Positions 52,937-61,493 of a DNA stretch of 64,000 nt are shown piece by piece (position 1 is the first letter of the stretch; each line of letters starts with the position of its first letter). Origin of the DNA: JAMXLO01 sp963818775 (GTDB lineage: Bacteria > Pseudomonadota > Alphaproteobacteria > Acetobacterales > Acetobacteraceae). The stretch is taken from the NCBI GenBank assembly GCA_963818775.1, contig CAWFUF010000011.1:434001-498000 (forward strand). Reading direction: 5' to 3'. The notes under the pieces are model-generated. The model had not been told where the DNA came from, ran no database searches, and worked only from the letters and a program-made list of their open reading frames with translations. Both the position numbers and the translations under genes were made by a program.

Positions 52937-53728
52937 ATGGCGGCGGCGGATCGGCCGATTTCTAGCGACGAACTCCACGCCTATGTTGACGACCGGCTCG
53001 ATGCCGACCGGCGACTGGCGGTCGAACGCTGCCTGGATACCCAGCCGGAGTTGGCTCGGCGTGTGGCTGCCTATCGCACTCAGCGCGACGGCCTTCGTGC
53101 GGCATTCGCTCCTCTTGCGGCCAGCCCCATCCCTCCGCAGCTCAACCTCAATCACCTGCTGGAGGCGCGTCTGCGACAGCGTCCCATCTGGTGGCGCGCC
53201 GCCGCGGTCGTCGTGCTGTGCCTGGGGCTTGGCAGCGCGGTGGGGTGGTACGTGGGGTCATCACCAAGGCCAAGCCGTAACGAACTGGCGATGTCGCTGC
53301 TGCAGCAGCAGGCGATGGCGAGCCACGTGGTCTACGCCGACGACCGCCGCCACCCGATCGAGGTTACCGCCGCCGACAGCGAGCATCTGTCGCAATGGCT
53401 GTCGAATCGGTTGCGCCGCAGCGTGGCGCCGCCTGATCTCAGCCCACTCGGCTATCGGCTGCTGGGCGGGCGCCTGCTCGCGACCGAACATGGCGGAGCG
53501 GCGGCGCTGTTTGTCTATGACGACGCGGACGGCCATCGGCTCACTGTGCTGTTCCGTCCCATGGCGCCTGAGTTGCGCGCGGTGCGCACCGATGGCACGC
53601 AGGGTCCATTGAATTCCTGCGCCTGGATCGCCAGCGGGATGGGATATGCCGTGGTTGCCGCGGAAGCCAACCAGACACTGGACCAGATCGCCGATCAGGT
53701 CAGGCAGCAGGCCGCCAACGCGGGATAG
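52937..53728 (+). CDS. Single-pass membrane anti-sigma-factor-like protein
   Basis: 263 aa from the ATG at 52937 (GGAGG 5 nt upstream). The N-terminal cytoplasmic part ISSDELHAYVDDRLDADRRL with VERCLDTQPELARRV resembles the short helical region of ChrR/RsiW-type anti-sigma factors. A zinc HxxxCxxC signature is not complete. One transmembrane helix follows (AAAVVVLCLGLGSAVGWYVG), then a periplasmic sensor-like domain ending with a Tyr/Val-rich core. The usual partner ECF sigma gene is not adjacent. It precedes the di-haem cytochrome gene by 112 nt and may respond to periplasmic or redox signals. Confidence 0.75.
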   Translation: MAAADRPISSDELHAYVDDRLDADRRLAVERCLDTQPELARRVAAYRTQRDGLRAAFAPLAASPIPPQLNLNHLLEARLRQRPIWWRAAAVVVLCLGLGSAVGWYVGSSPRPSRNELAMSLLQQQAMASHVVYADDRRHPIEVTAADSEHLSQWLSNRLRRSVAPPDLSPLGYRLLGGRLLATEHGGAAALFVYDDADGHRLTVLFRPMAPELRAVRTDGTQGPLNSCAWIASGMGYAVVAAEANQTLDQIADQVRQQAANAG

Positions 53729-53840
53729 CCCGCAGCGGGGGCGCCTTTGGGCACTGTGGCCAGTTTAAGGACGTGCAAATCCGCCTATCCCGTAGCATAG
53801 GTGGCGCTAGAATCGTGGCTGCCTGTCGAGGGGGAACGTC

Positions 53841-56315
53841 ATGGCGCGAGTCGATTGGCGCATTGTCAGGAGGGCGTTGCTGCTGTGCTGTCTGCTGACA
53901 ATCGCCGGTGCGGGCGATCCGCCGCAGCCCGGGAAAGTCCTCGATGAGGCACGTCAGGCAGGCCGCAGTGCAGCCTCGCTGCCGGCGCCCACGGAGGACT
54001 ATTTCCACGACATGGATCGCGGCGCCGATCTGAAGCCTGATCCTGCCACGAAACTTGATCCAGTTCTCGGCCGCAACACCTGGCTGGTGTGGTCCGGCGG
54101 CAACGACCGGTTCTGGGACAAGATGACCGACTACACCTTCGGCGCGTTCGACCTGTTGAAGATCATCGCCTATGACCCGAACAAGCCGATCGACCGCACG
54201 GATCGCTGGAAGGCGCTCGGGTTGATCAACGAACCATGCATGCAGGCGCCGACAGCACCCGATCCCGATCGGTTCGGTCTGCTGCTGGACGTGCGCAAGC
54301 CGGGTTGTGCCCCTGATCCGTTCGAGGATGCGACAAAGTATCCTGGCGTGAAGATCGGCGCGCGTGGGAGCACAGTGCCGGTCGGCTCGCTGTACGGCTA
54401 TGCCAGCGGCGTCATCGGACTGCGGCTGTTCCCCAATCCCGACTTCGACGACGCAGCCAAGGCGAAGTGGAATGCGGACGCTTACTTCAAGGGCGACGCG
54501 AAGATGGTGCGCCCGTATCGCGTCGGCATGTCGTGTGGTTTCTGCCATGTCGGCCCAAGCCCGGTGCATCCCCCGGCTGATCCGGCCAATCCGCAGTTCG
54601 CCGACCTCAGCTCCACCGTCGGCGCCCAGTACATGTGGGTGGACCGGCTGTTCATCTACCGCCGCAACCCCGACAACTACTTCTTTCAGCTGGTGCACAC
54701 CTATCGACCTGGCGCGATGGACACCTCGCTGGTCTCCACCGACAACATCAATAATCCGCGGACGATGAACGCGATATACAGCCTGGGCGATCGGCTTCAG
54801 CAGGCACTGCGCTGGGGACGCGAGACGCTGGCGGACGGACAGCTCAACAACAAGCAATTCAACAATTACCTGAGCAGCGGACCACTGACCCAGTTCTTCC
54901 AGAAACCGAACGTCTCCTGGGCACCGCGCGTGCTGAAGGACGGTTCGGACTCGGTGGGTGCACTGGGCGCGTTGAACCGCGTCTATCTGAATATCGGCCT
55001 GTTCAGCGAGGAGTGGCTGTTGCACTTCAACCCCGTGGTCGGTGGCAAGCCGATCACGCCGATCCCGATTGCATCCGCGGAGAAGAACTCCAGTTACTGG
55101 CAGGCGACCGAAGCCTGGACGCCGCATACGGCCTGGTTCTTCCTGCAGGCGGCCAAACCTGATCGACTGAAGGATGCACCGGGCGGCGCGAAATACCTGA
55201 CCACGGACACCTCCGTGCTGGATCGTGGCAAGACGGTTTTCGCCGAGACCTGCGCGCGCTGCCATTCCAGCAAAATACCGAAGCCTGCCGCGGGGCTTGA
55301 CCCTTCCGGCTGTGCCGGCCCCGGCTATCTGCAATGCTGGAACAAGTATTGGGCGTGGACCAAGACCGAAGACTACAAGACGCAGATGCGTGCCATCGTC
55401 AGTGCGCCGGACTTCCTCGAAGGCAACTTCCTGTCCACCGAAGCGCGGGTTCCGGTGACGCTGATGCAAACCAACGCGTGCAGCCCGCTGGCAACGAATG
55501 CGCTGGCCGGCAATATCTGGGACAACTTCTCATCGCAGTCGTACAAGACGCTGCCTTCGGTCGGCACGATCACGGTGCATGATCCGTTCACCGGCAAGCC
55601 TTGGCAGTACAAGATGCCGGCCGGCGGGCGTGGCTATACGCGGCCGCCGTCGCTGATCAGCCTGTGGTCCACCGCGCCCTTCCTGCTCAACAATACCGTA
55701 GGGCAGAACGCATTCGAGCAGGATCCGTCGGTCGATGCGCGCATGCGCGTGTTCCAGGCGTCGATCGAGCAGATGCTGTGGCCGGACAAGCGCGAGCGCG
55801 ATCCGTCGCTCGGCAACACCAACCAGGGTGATCCGATCTATCTCATCGATCGCACGACGCAGAACAGCAACATCAGTATCCCCGCCGACTATGTGCCGGA
55901 GACGTTCCGGCCGCTCTCGGCCAGGCTGCATACACTGTTGCCAAAACTGTTCGGCACTGATGGCAGCCTCACCATTGGTCCGTTCCCCAAAGGCCTGCCG
56001 GTGAACCTGCTCTCCAATCTGCAGCCGCTGCCAGAGAGCAATCGCTTGCTCGACCGCGTGCGCCATGTCGAGAATCTGGTGAAGCTGCTGGTCGATCTGA
56101 AGCTGTATCTGCTGGCACTGCCTTCAGGCGCGACAGACGAGCAGAAGGTCAGTGCAATCGGCAGCAGGATGGGATCGGCGCTGCTCGCGCTGAACAAGTG
56201 CCCGGACTTCGAGGTGAACCGCGGGCACTACTTCGGCACCGGCATGGTGCCGGGTGAGCCCGCACTCAGCGACAGCGACAAACGCGCGCTGATCGAGTTT
56301 CTGAAGACATTCTAG
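53841..56315 (+). CDS. Large periplasmic di-haem cytochrome c
   Basis: 824-aa exported protein. The signal peptide (RRALLLCCLLTIAGAG) fits a cytochrome c. Two haem-attachment sites are seen: CGFCH at residues 232-236 and CARCH at 471-475. The rest has no motif I recognise. The size and two-haem spacing recall the large MauG/RoxA-type di-haem enzymes, but identity is unproven. The start ATG at 53841 has GAGGGGGAAC upstream. The GMC oxidoreductase starts 10 nt after its stop, so electrons may flow from the flavoprotein to this cytochrome. No haem ligand beyond the CxxCH histidines can be assigned. Confidence 0.82.
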   Translation: MARVDWRIVRRALLLCCLLTIAGAGDPPQPGKVLDEARQAGRSAASLPAPTEDYFHDMDRGADLKPDPATKLDPVLGRNTWLVWSGGNDRFWDKMTDYTFGAFDLLKIIAYDPNKPIDRTDRWKALGLINEPCMQAPTAPDPDRFGLLLDVRKPGCAPDPFEDATKYPGVKIGARGSTVPVGSLYGYASGVIGLRLFPNPDFDDAAKAKWNADAYFKGDAKMVRPYRVGMSCGFCHVGPSPVHPPADPANPQFADLSSTVGAQYMWVDRLFIYRRNPDNYFFQLVHTYRPGAMDTSLVSTDNINNPRTMNAIYSLGDRLQQALRWGRETLADGQLNNKQFNNYLSSGPLTQFFQKPNVSWAPRVLKDGSDSVGALGALNRVYLNIGLFSEEWLLHFNPVVGGKPITPIPIASAEKNSSYWQATEAWTPHTAWFFLQAAKPDRLKDAPGGAKYLTTDTSVLDRGKTVFAETCARCHSSKIPKPAAGLDPSGCAGPGYLQCWNKYWAWTKTEDYKTQMRAIVSAPDFLEGNFLSTEARVPVTLMQTNACSPLATNALAGNIWDNFSSQSYKTLPSVGTITVHDPFTGKPWQYKMPAGGRGYTRPPSLISLWSTAPFLLNNTVGQNAFEQDPSVDARMRVFQASIEQMLWPDKRERDPSLGNTNQGDPIYLIDRTTQNSNISIPADYVPETFRPLSARLHTLLPKLFGTDGSLTIGPFPKGLPVNLLSNLQPLPESNRLLDRVRHVENLVKLLVDLKLYLLALPSGATDEQKVSAIGSRMGSALLALNKCPDFEVNRGHYFGTGMVPGEPALSDSDKRALIEFLKTF

Positions 56316-56325
56316 CCGCGGCGCG

Positions 56326-58137
56326 ATGGACGAGTGTGATTATGTAATCGTTGGCTCGGGGGCTGGTGGGGGAACGCTGGCGGCGCGGCTCGCGGAGGCG
56401 GGCATGCGCGTCGTGGTGCTGGAGGCCGGCGGCGATCCGCGTGACGCTCCGGGCCTGCCCGAGGACTACGACGTTCCCGCATTCCATCCGCTGGCGTCGG
56501 AACATCCAGCCCTGCGCTGGGACTTCTTCGTGCAGCACTATGCCGACGGGACACGGCAGCGCAGAGACCCCAAGCTGCAGCCCACCGGCATTTACTATCC
56601 GCGCGCCGGTACGCTCGGCGGTTGCACAGCTCATAATGCGATGATCTTTACGGCGCCGCACGATTCCGATTGGGATGAGATCGCGGCGCTGACCAATGAC
56701 GCATCGTGGAGCGCGACCGCGATGCAGCGTTATTTCCAACGGTTGGAATCGTGCCGCTACCATCCTGTATGGCATGCGTTGTCGCGCCTGGGCTTGAATC
56801 CGACTGGACATGGCTGGGACGGCTGGCTGCCAACCGAGCGCGCCATGCCGTGGCAGGTGCTCGAGGATCGGCGGCTGTTGGCAGCCGTCACCGAGTCCGC
56901 GATCGCTGCATTGCATGGTTCATCACGACTGGTCCGAGCACTGCGACGCTTGTTGCAGTCGCGGCTGGATCCCAATGATCGGCGCCCGTTGCGACGCAAC
57001 GCCGACGGACTCTGCTTCACGCCACTCAGCACCAACCGACACCAACGGACGGGAACGCGCGAACGCCTGCTCGATGTTGCGGCGCGCTTTCCGGACCGCT
57101 TGCGGATCGAGCTGCATGCGCTGGCGACACGGGTCATGTTTGACGGCAATCGTGCGGTCGGCGTGGAGTATCTCAAGGGTGAGCGAATTTACCGTGCGCA
57201 TCCCGGCGCCTCCGGCAGCCGCGGTGAGCAACGCGTTGCTCGTGCTCGACGCGAGGTGATCCTGGCAGGAGGCGCGTTCAATACGCCGCAACTGTTGATG
57301 CTGTCCGGCATCGGACGACGCGACACGCTGTCCCGGCTGGGGATAGCGGTCCGATCGGAATTGCCCGGTGTCGGTCGCAACCTGCAGGATCGCTACGAGA
57401 TCGGCGTCGTCAACCAGATGGCGAGGCCATGGCGCGTGCTGGACGGCGCCCATTTCACGCGAGGTGACAAGCTTTATGGCGAATGGCTACGGCATAGAGC
57501 GGGTATGTACGTGTCCAACGGAGCAACGCTCGCGGTGTCGCTGCGGTCACGGCCGGATCTGCGCGTGCCCGACCTGTTCTGCATGGCGCTGCTGGCAGAC
57601 TTCAAGGGTTATTTCCCCGGCTATTCGCGCGTCATCGCGGAGCATCACGACTACCTCACCTGGGCCATACTGAAGGCCCACACCAACAATCGTGCTGGCG
57701 AGGTCACTCTTCGCTCCGCCAACCCACGCGATACGCCGCTGGTCAACTTCCACTATTTCGAGGAAGGCAGCGACAAGTCAGGCGAGGACCTGAAGGCGGT
57801 GGTAACGGCACTCCACTTCGTCCGGCGGATGACGCAGGAACTGAAGCGAGACGGCCTGATCAAGCGGGAGGAACTGCCAGGAGAATCGGTGCAGACCGAT
57901 GAACAGCTCGCCGATTACGTGCGTAACAACGCGTGGGGGCACCACGCTTCCTGCTCCTGCGCGATAGGGCCGCGTGAGGCCGGCGGTGTGCTGGACAGCC
58001 GCCTGCGCGTGCATGGCGCTGAGCGTCTGCGCATTGTCGATGCCTCAGTGTTCCCCCGCATTCCGGGCTTCTTCATCGCCGGCGCAGTGTATATGGTGGC
58101 AGAGAAGGCGGCGGATATGATCTTGCAGGATGCCTAA
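56326..58137 (+). CDS. GMC family FAD oxidoreductase with atypical C-terminal active-site segment
   Basis: 603-aa flavoprotein. Seen: YVIVGSGAGGGTLAARLAEAG (FAD), AGTLGGCTAHNAMI (GMC signature variant), ILAGGAFNTPQLLMLSGIG, and a C-terminal WGHHASCSCAIGP with the likely catalytic His. The second active-site segment, usually GNTNAPTI or similar, reads PGFFIAGAVYMVAEKAAD, with no Asn/His at the usual position. The gene is directly downstream of the di-haem cytochrome (10-nt gap). Its stop overlaps that of the convergent DyP gene by 4 bp. An electron-transfer pair oxidising an alcohol or sterol-like substrate is plausible. Confidence 0.88.
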   Translation: MDECDYVIVGSGAGGGTLAARLAEAGMRVVVLEAGGDPRDAPGLPEDYDVPAFHPLASEHPALRWDFFVQHYADGTRQRRDPKLQPTGIYYPRAGTLGGCTAHNAMIFTAPHDSDWDEIAALTNDASWSATAMQRYFQRLESCRYHPVWHALSRLGLNPTGHGWDGWLPTERAMPWQVLEDRRLLAAVTESAIAALHGSSRLVRALRRLLQSRLDPNDRRPLRRNADGLCFTPLSTNRHQRTGTRERLLDVAARFPDRLRIELHALATRVMFDGNRAVGVEYLKGERIYRAHPGASGSRGEQRVARARREVILAGGAFNTPQLLMLSGIGRRDTLSRLGIAVRSELPGVGRNLQDRYEIGVVNQMARPWRVLDGAHFTRGDKLYGEWLRHRAGMYVSNGATLAVSLRSRPDLRVPDLFCMALLADFKGYFPGYSRVIAEHHDYLTWAILKAHTNNRAGEVTLRSANPRDTPLVNFHYFEEGSDKSGEDLKAVVTALHFVRRMTQELKRDGLIKREELPGESVQTDEQLADYVRNNAWGHHASCSCAIGPREAGGVLDSRLRVHGAERLRIVDASVFPRIPGFFIAGAVYMVAEKAADMILQDA

Positions 58138-59627
58138 CGGGCGAAGTAACGCAACGCCCGCAACCCTGGCAGAAAGAAATACGCGCCGCCGCGCACCCTG
58201 ATGAATTGCGGCACACCGGCGATCCGACAACTTGTTCCATTGGATTGTGGTATTGAAAAGCCGTCGGTCGAATGACCCACCGGCATCGGTTCCCGGTTGC
58301 CAAGGAGAGGATCAGCCTCGCCGCTGATACCGCCGAACTTGGCGCTCATCAGCCACGCGTTCTGAATGAATTCGAACTGACGAGAGATGTTGGCGTTCAG
58401 ACAAATGAAATGCAGTCCGCTGTGCGGGTCCGGCGCATCAGGCTGCATCGCCGCCTGTGATTCAAGCTTGGTGCCAAATTCGCGCCCGCGCCGGATGATT
58501 CGATGGAATCGGCTGGACGCAATAAGGTCCTGACTGAGGTTCTGATGCCCGAAGCCGAGCGTGCGCACCAGCCATGAAATCCAGCCACGCTGTCCACCGG
58601 GCATATCGCCGGTACGAGGATTGGCACGCCGAACGTGCGCGCCGAACGGGCAGCGCAGTCCTTCCGGGTCCTCGTCATAGATGAACTGGTTGCGTCTAAT
58701 ATCGAGATCATCCGGCCCCACACCGCGGATTGGCTGCGCGCACGTCGGAAGCAGTGCGGCACCTGACATCTGCCGGCCCACCATTGCCTGTGCGAGCGCG
58801 ACGCGTCCGAGGTCATCGTCCGCCTGCGCCGCGAGGAAGCGCCAGAAGCCGCGGACGTCCTGCGCGAGCTCGCGCAGCACAAGATAGCTGCCATTCCGGC
58901 CTAAATCGTGGCGCGTGGCATCATCCTCTGCAATCGGCAGCGTTGCCGCACCTGGCTGTGCCGCATCGAGTAGCGGCCGGTTCGTATAAAGACCGTACTC
59001 ATTGCGATAGCCCAGCAGGAATTCCCCCGCCGTCAGCAGATTCCCATAGTCAAGATCTGCCTTCGTTCCCGGCTCGCGTTCGCCGGTCCAATCCACACCC
59101 GGCTGACTGACGCCATCGGTGAAGCCGAAAGGCTCCAGGCCGCCCATGTTGCTCGTGTCCAGCCTATCGAGCACAGCAAGCCCACTGCCGAGCCCAGCCT
59201 CGATCTGACGACGCCAAGCCTCGAGGTCGGTTTCAGCATAAAGCATGAGCAGCACATGGGGTTCCTGCGATGCCCCCCAGCGCCATAGCGTGGGCGCGCT
59301 GCTTCCGATATCGCCAAGGCGGCGCGATCGCCCTTCCTCGCCTGTCATGCCTGAGACGAACTCGGCGGAAAATCCATTGACGACGCTATCGGCCACACCC
59401 AGCGCACGCATCCCGCTCGCGGTCAGCCCAACCTGCAACACACGGTCAGAGTGTTGCCGACGCAATTGCTCGATCGTCGTGACCGAGTCGGCCACAGATC
59501 CGAGCCACGCTCGCGCCGCCGCGGCGTCTTGTACTTGCAGCAGCAGGAAGCATGCTTCCGTCAGCGGGCCATAGCCCGACCACAGCAAGCCTTGGATATC
59601 GCCAAATTCGCTGACAGGTGCTGGCAT
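58134..59627 (-). CDS. DyP-type haem peroxidase
   Basis: 497-aa dye-decolourising peroxidase. Distal GFTDGVSQP contains the catalytic Asp171 (GxxDG), the proximal haem ligand is His331 in CPFGAHVRRANPR, and a conserved Arg lies in the SSRFHRIIRRGREFG region. The length, near 500 aa, is typical of the larger class of DyPs. No Tat signal or encapsulin targeting tail is evident, so it is probably cytosolic. It lies 8 nt after an unrecognised membrane protein in a minus-strand operon with another unknown. Substrate: H2O2 with an organic reductant, or a lipid peroxide (inference). Confidence 0.92.
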   Translation of the reverse strand: MPAPVSEFGDIQGLLWSGYGPLTEACFLLLQVQDAAAARAWLGSVADSVTTIEQLRRQHSDRVLQVGLTASGMRALGVADSVVNGFSAEFVSGMTGEEGRSRRLGDIGSSAPTLWRWGASQEPHVLLMLYAETDLEAWRRQIEAGLGSGLAVLDRLDTSNMGGLEPFGFTDGVSQPGVDWTGEREPGTKADLDYGNLLTAGEFLLGYRNEYGLYTNRPLLDAAQPGAATLPIAEDDATRHDLGRNGSYLVLRELAQDVRGFWRFLAAQADDDLGRVALAQAMVGRQMSGAALLPTCAQPIRGVGPDDLDIRRNQFIYDEDPEGLRCPFGAHVRRANPRTGDMPGGQRGWISWLVRTLGFGHQNLSQDLIASSRFHRIIRRGREFGTKLESQAAMQPDAPDPHSGLHFICLNANISRQFEFIQNAWLMSAKFGGISGEADPLLGNREPMPVGHSTDGFSIPQSNGTSCRIAGVPQFIRVRGGAYFFLPGLRALRYFAR

Positions 59628-59635
59628 CGCGCGGC

Positions 59636-60916
59636 TCAGATCAACGCCAGCCAGCGTCGCGCCTCGGCTTCGGTCATCGTCTGGTTCTCGAGCCCTTCGT
59701 GGATCTGCGTGTTGCGCGCGAGGTCCGCTGTTGAAAGCCCAGGGTAGGCTTTGTACCAGACCTGCGTCGGCACCTGATGGCGGCGAAGGTAGTACTTGAA
59801 CGTCATCTCCTCCTTCGCGCCGCCAGACAGCATAAACTTCGTGCGCGGATAGCCGATGCCGTTGCTGAACACGAGGTTCAGGCCGTAAGCGACTTTGTTT
59901 ATAAAGTCGTCCATATAGCTGTCGAGGCTGCCATCATAGTTGCTCGCGAACAGCAGCCGTCGTCGGTTGTCCATGAACACCCATCGAGCGAAGTGGATTG
60001 TGCCGACCCGCGCCAGTCGGCCACGCGTATAGATCTGCCGCGTACTGAAGTTCAACACCCAGAAGATGAAGACCAAAGTTGAAAGCCGAAACCAGCCCGG
60101 CTTGACGCTGCCGAACGCGCTGAACTGATTGGTCACGTCGTGATCCTCCAGTACGCTCAGCGCGCTCACGTGCTCGGGCGTGGGTTGCGGTGCGACGACC
60201 GCATCCGAGCTCTCGCGTCGTCGCAATTCCCAAAGGAAACACGGCGCGTACAGGATGAAGAACGGCAGCAAGGCGATCAGTGCGATCGGCACGCCGATGA
60301 GGTTGCCGATCCTGTTCGCGAGCCAGGGCAGGGGCGTTGGCGCCGGTGGAGTGAGTGCTGGGCCAAGCTGTCGCACGGAAGCAGCCAGCCGCCGGTGGAT
60401 TTCAAGCGCCGACTCTGCGGAACCCCCTTGCAGCCGTTCGCACAACGCGGCGCGCAACGCTGCCTCCTCGCGAATCTGTCGCACGGTGCGCCCGACCCAG
60501 TTCACATATTGCGCCGCAGGATTGGCAGAATGTGCCTGCATCCAGGCAAGCAGATCGCCATGTCGATCGAACCCCTCACAGTGTTCGAAGATCATCGCCA
60601 GTCCTGTGCCAGCCTGCGCAACGAACTCTGCCAGCATGGTCTCGGCCGGCCCATCGCAGTCGCCCAGGAACACCAGCCATACCGGCAGATTGACAAGCGT
60701 CTCGCCATACTGCCTGAGATCATCACCCAGCGTCTCGTCGTTCAGTATCACGAACCGCGCCACATGCAGCCGATCGAAGCGTGCGAATGGCACCAGTGGA
60801 TTGTTCGGATCGACCACACCGGGCGACGAATTCATTGTCGCCAGCACTGCGCGCAACCCAGCCTCCTGGCCGGGAGCGATTGGCGCCGCCACCATAAAAT
60901 TGGATTGCGGCGTCAT
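59636..60916 (-). CDS. Unrecognised protein with a central membrane segment, linked to the DyP peroxidase
   Basis: 426 aa. I do not recognise the family. The N-terminal ~190 residues are soluble (FMVAAPIAPGQEAGLRAVLA, FARFDRLHVARFVILNDE) and resemble a ferredoxin-like/DyP-like alpha-beta fold only loosely. Hydrophobic stretches occur around residues 215-235 (GVPIALIALLPFFILYAPCF) and near residue 285 (LSTLVFIFWVLNF). The C-terminal half has IHFARWVFMDNRRRLLFASN, then YDGSLDSYMDDFINKVAYGL. The latter also suggests a peroxidase-related fold and could contact substrate. Context suggests a membrane partner for the adjacent DyP enzyme. Confidence 0.75.
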   Translation of the reverse strand: MTPQSNFMVAAPIAPGQEAGLRAVLATMNSSPGVVDPNNPLVPFARFDRLHVARFVILNDETLGDDLRQYGETLVNLPVWLVFLGDCDGPAETMLAEFVAQAGTGLAMIFEHCEGFDRHGDLLAWMQAHSANPAAQYVNWVGRTVRQIREEAALRAALCERLQGGSAESALEIHRRLAASVRQLGPALTPPAPTPLPWLANRIGNLIGVPIALIALLPFFILYAPCFLWELRRRESSDAVVAPQPTPEHVSALSVLEDHDVTNQFSAFGSVKPGWFRLSTLVFIFWVLNFSTRQIYTRGRLARVGTIHFARWVFMDNRRRLLFASNYDGSLDSYMDDFINKVAYGLNLVFSNGIGYPRTKFMLSGGAKEEMTFKYYLRRHQVPTQVWYKAYPGLSTADLARNTQIHEGLENQTMTEAEARRWLALI

Positions 60917-60933
60917 GGCCGCGCGTTGTGCCG

Positions 60934-61368
60934 TCAGAACTGCAGCGAGAAGTCGATCAGCCGTGTCTTGTCCCAGTAAACCTTGCCCAGGTACAGTCCT
61001 GGCGGCTGGATCAGCCTGATCTCATCGCGGATCCAATGGGCGACCATCGACGTCTCGGAATAATCCAACACAATGCATTCCTTGCCATCCAGCCAGCTTG
61101 GCGCCTTGTACACCCTGGCGATGATGGCATTCAGGCCGAATGGCCCGATGCGATTGCGCAGCAGGCCGGCCTTGGCGTCGAATACCTTGCCCTGCCAGGC
61201 AAACACGCTGACGAATTTGGCGATCTCCGGGCTGAACACTGTGCCGGGCGCCACGATGGCGGTGCCGTCCGCCTGGCCATCAGGGATCGGGCCGGCGTCG
61301 CTCTTGGTGAACAGCGCATCGAGCTGCGCCTGCGACATCTTGAGCAACTGCGGCACATCGTATGCCAT
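60934..61368 (-). CDS. Unrecognised small soluble protein in the DyP operon
   Basis: 144 aa from the ATG at 61368. I recognise no family. The sequence has VSVFAWQGKVFDAKAGLLRN, a Phe/Trp-rich middle, and GKECIVLDYSETSMVAHWIR near the C-terminus; there is no signal peptide or membrane segment. It could be a lipid-binding (lipocalin-like) or assembly protein by size and beta-rich appearance, but this is a guess. It is first of the three-gene minus operon leading to DyP and divergent from the catalase-fold gene, so the four are likely co-regulated. Confidence 0.7.
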   Translation of the reverse strand: MAYDVPQLLKMSQAQLDALFTKSDAGPIPDGQADGTAIVAPGTVFSPEIAKFVSVFAWQGKVFDAKAGLLRNRIGPFGLNAIIARVYKAPSWLDGKECIVLDYSETSMVAHWIRDEIRLIQPPGLYLGKVYWDKTRLIDFSLQF

Positions 61369-61493
61369 GGTGTCCTCCCCTGACGCGCGCGCAATTTACG
61401 CCCGCAACGATAGGTGGCGCAATCATTCATCTTGCCCGCGAGGGTCGAATCGGGCTTTCGTGATTCTATAACACGCCGCGGGGAGACAACTCT
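61369..61493. promoter_or_regulatory. Divergent intergenic region of the haem-enzyme locus
   Basis: 125 bp between the minus-strand DyP operon and the plus-strand catalase-fold gene. It must hold both promoters. I see no convincing sigma-70 boxes or OxyR-like palindrome; the region around 61424-61470 (CAATCATTC, GATTCTATAAC) is the most AT-rich part and could supply a -10 element. Confidence 0.4.

Noticed and set aside
53700..55469. 589-codon open frame on the minus strand
   Set aside because: Antisense to the di-haem cytochrome, which carries a signal peptide and two CxxCH sites. No motif is seen in the minus frame.
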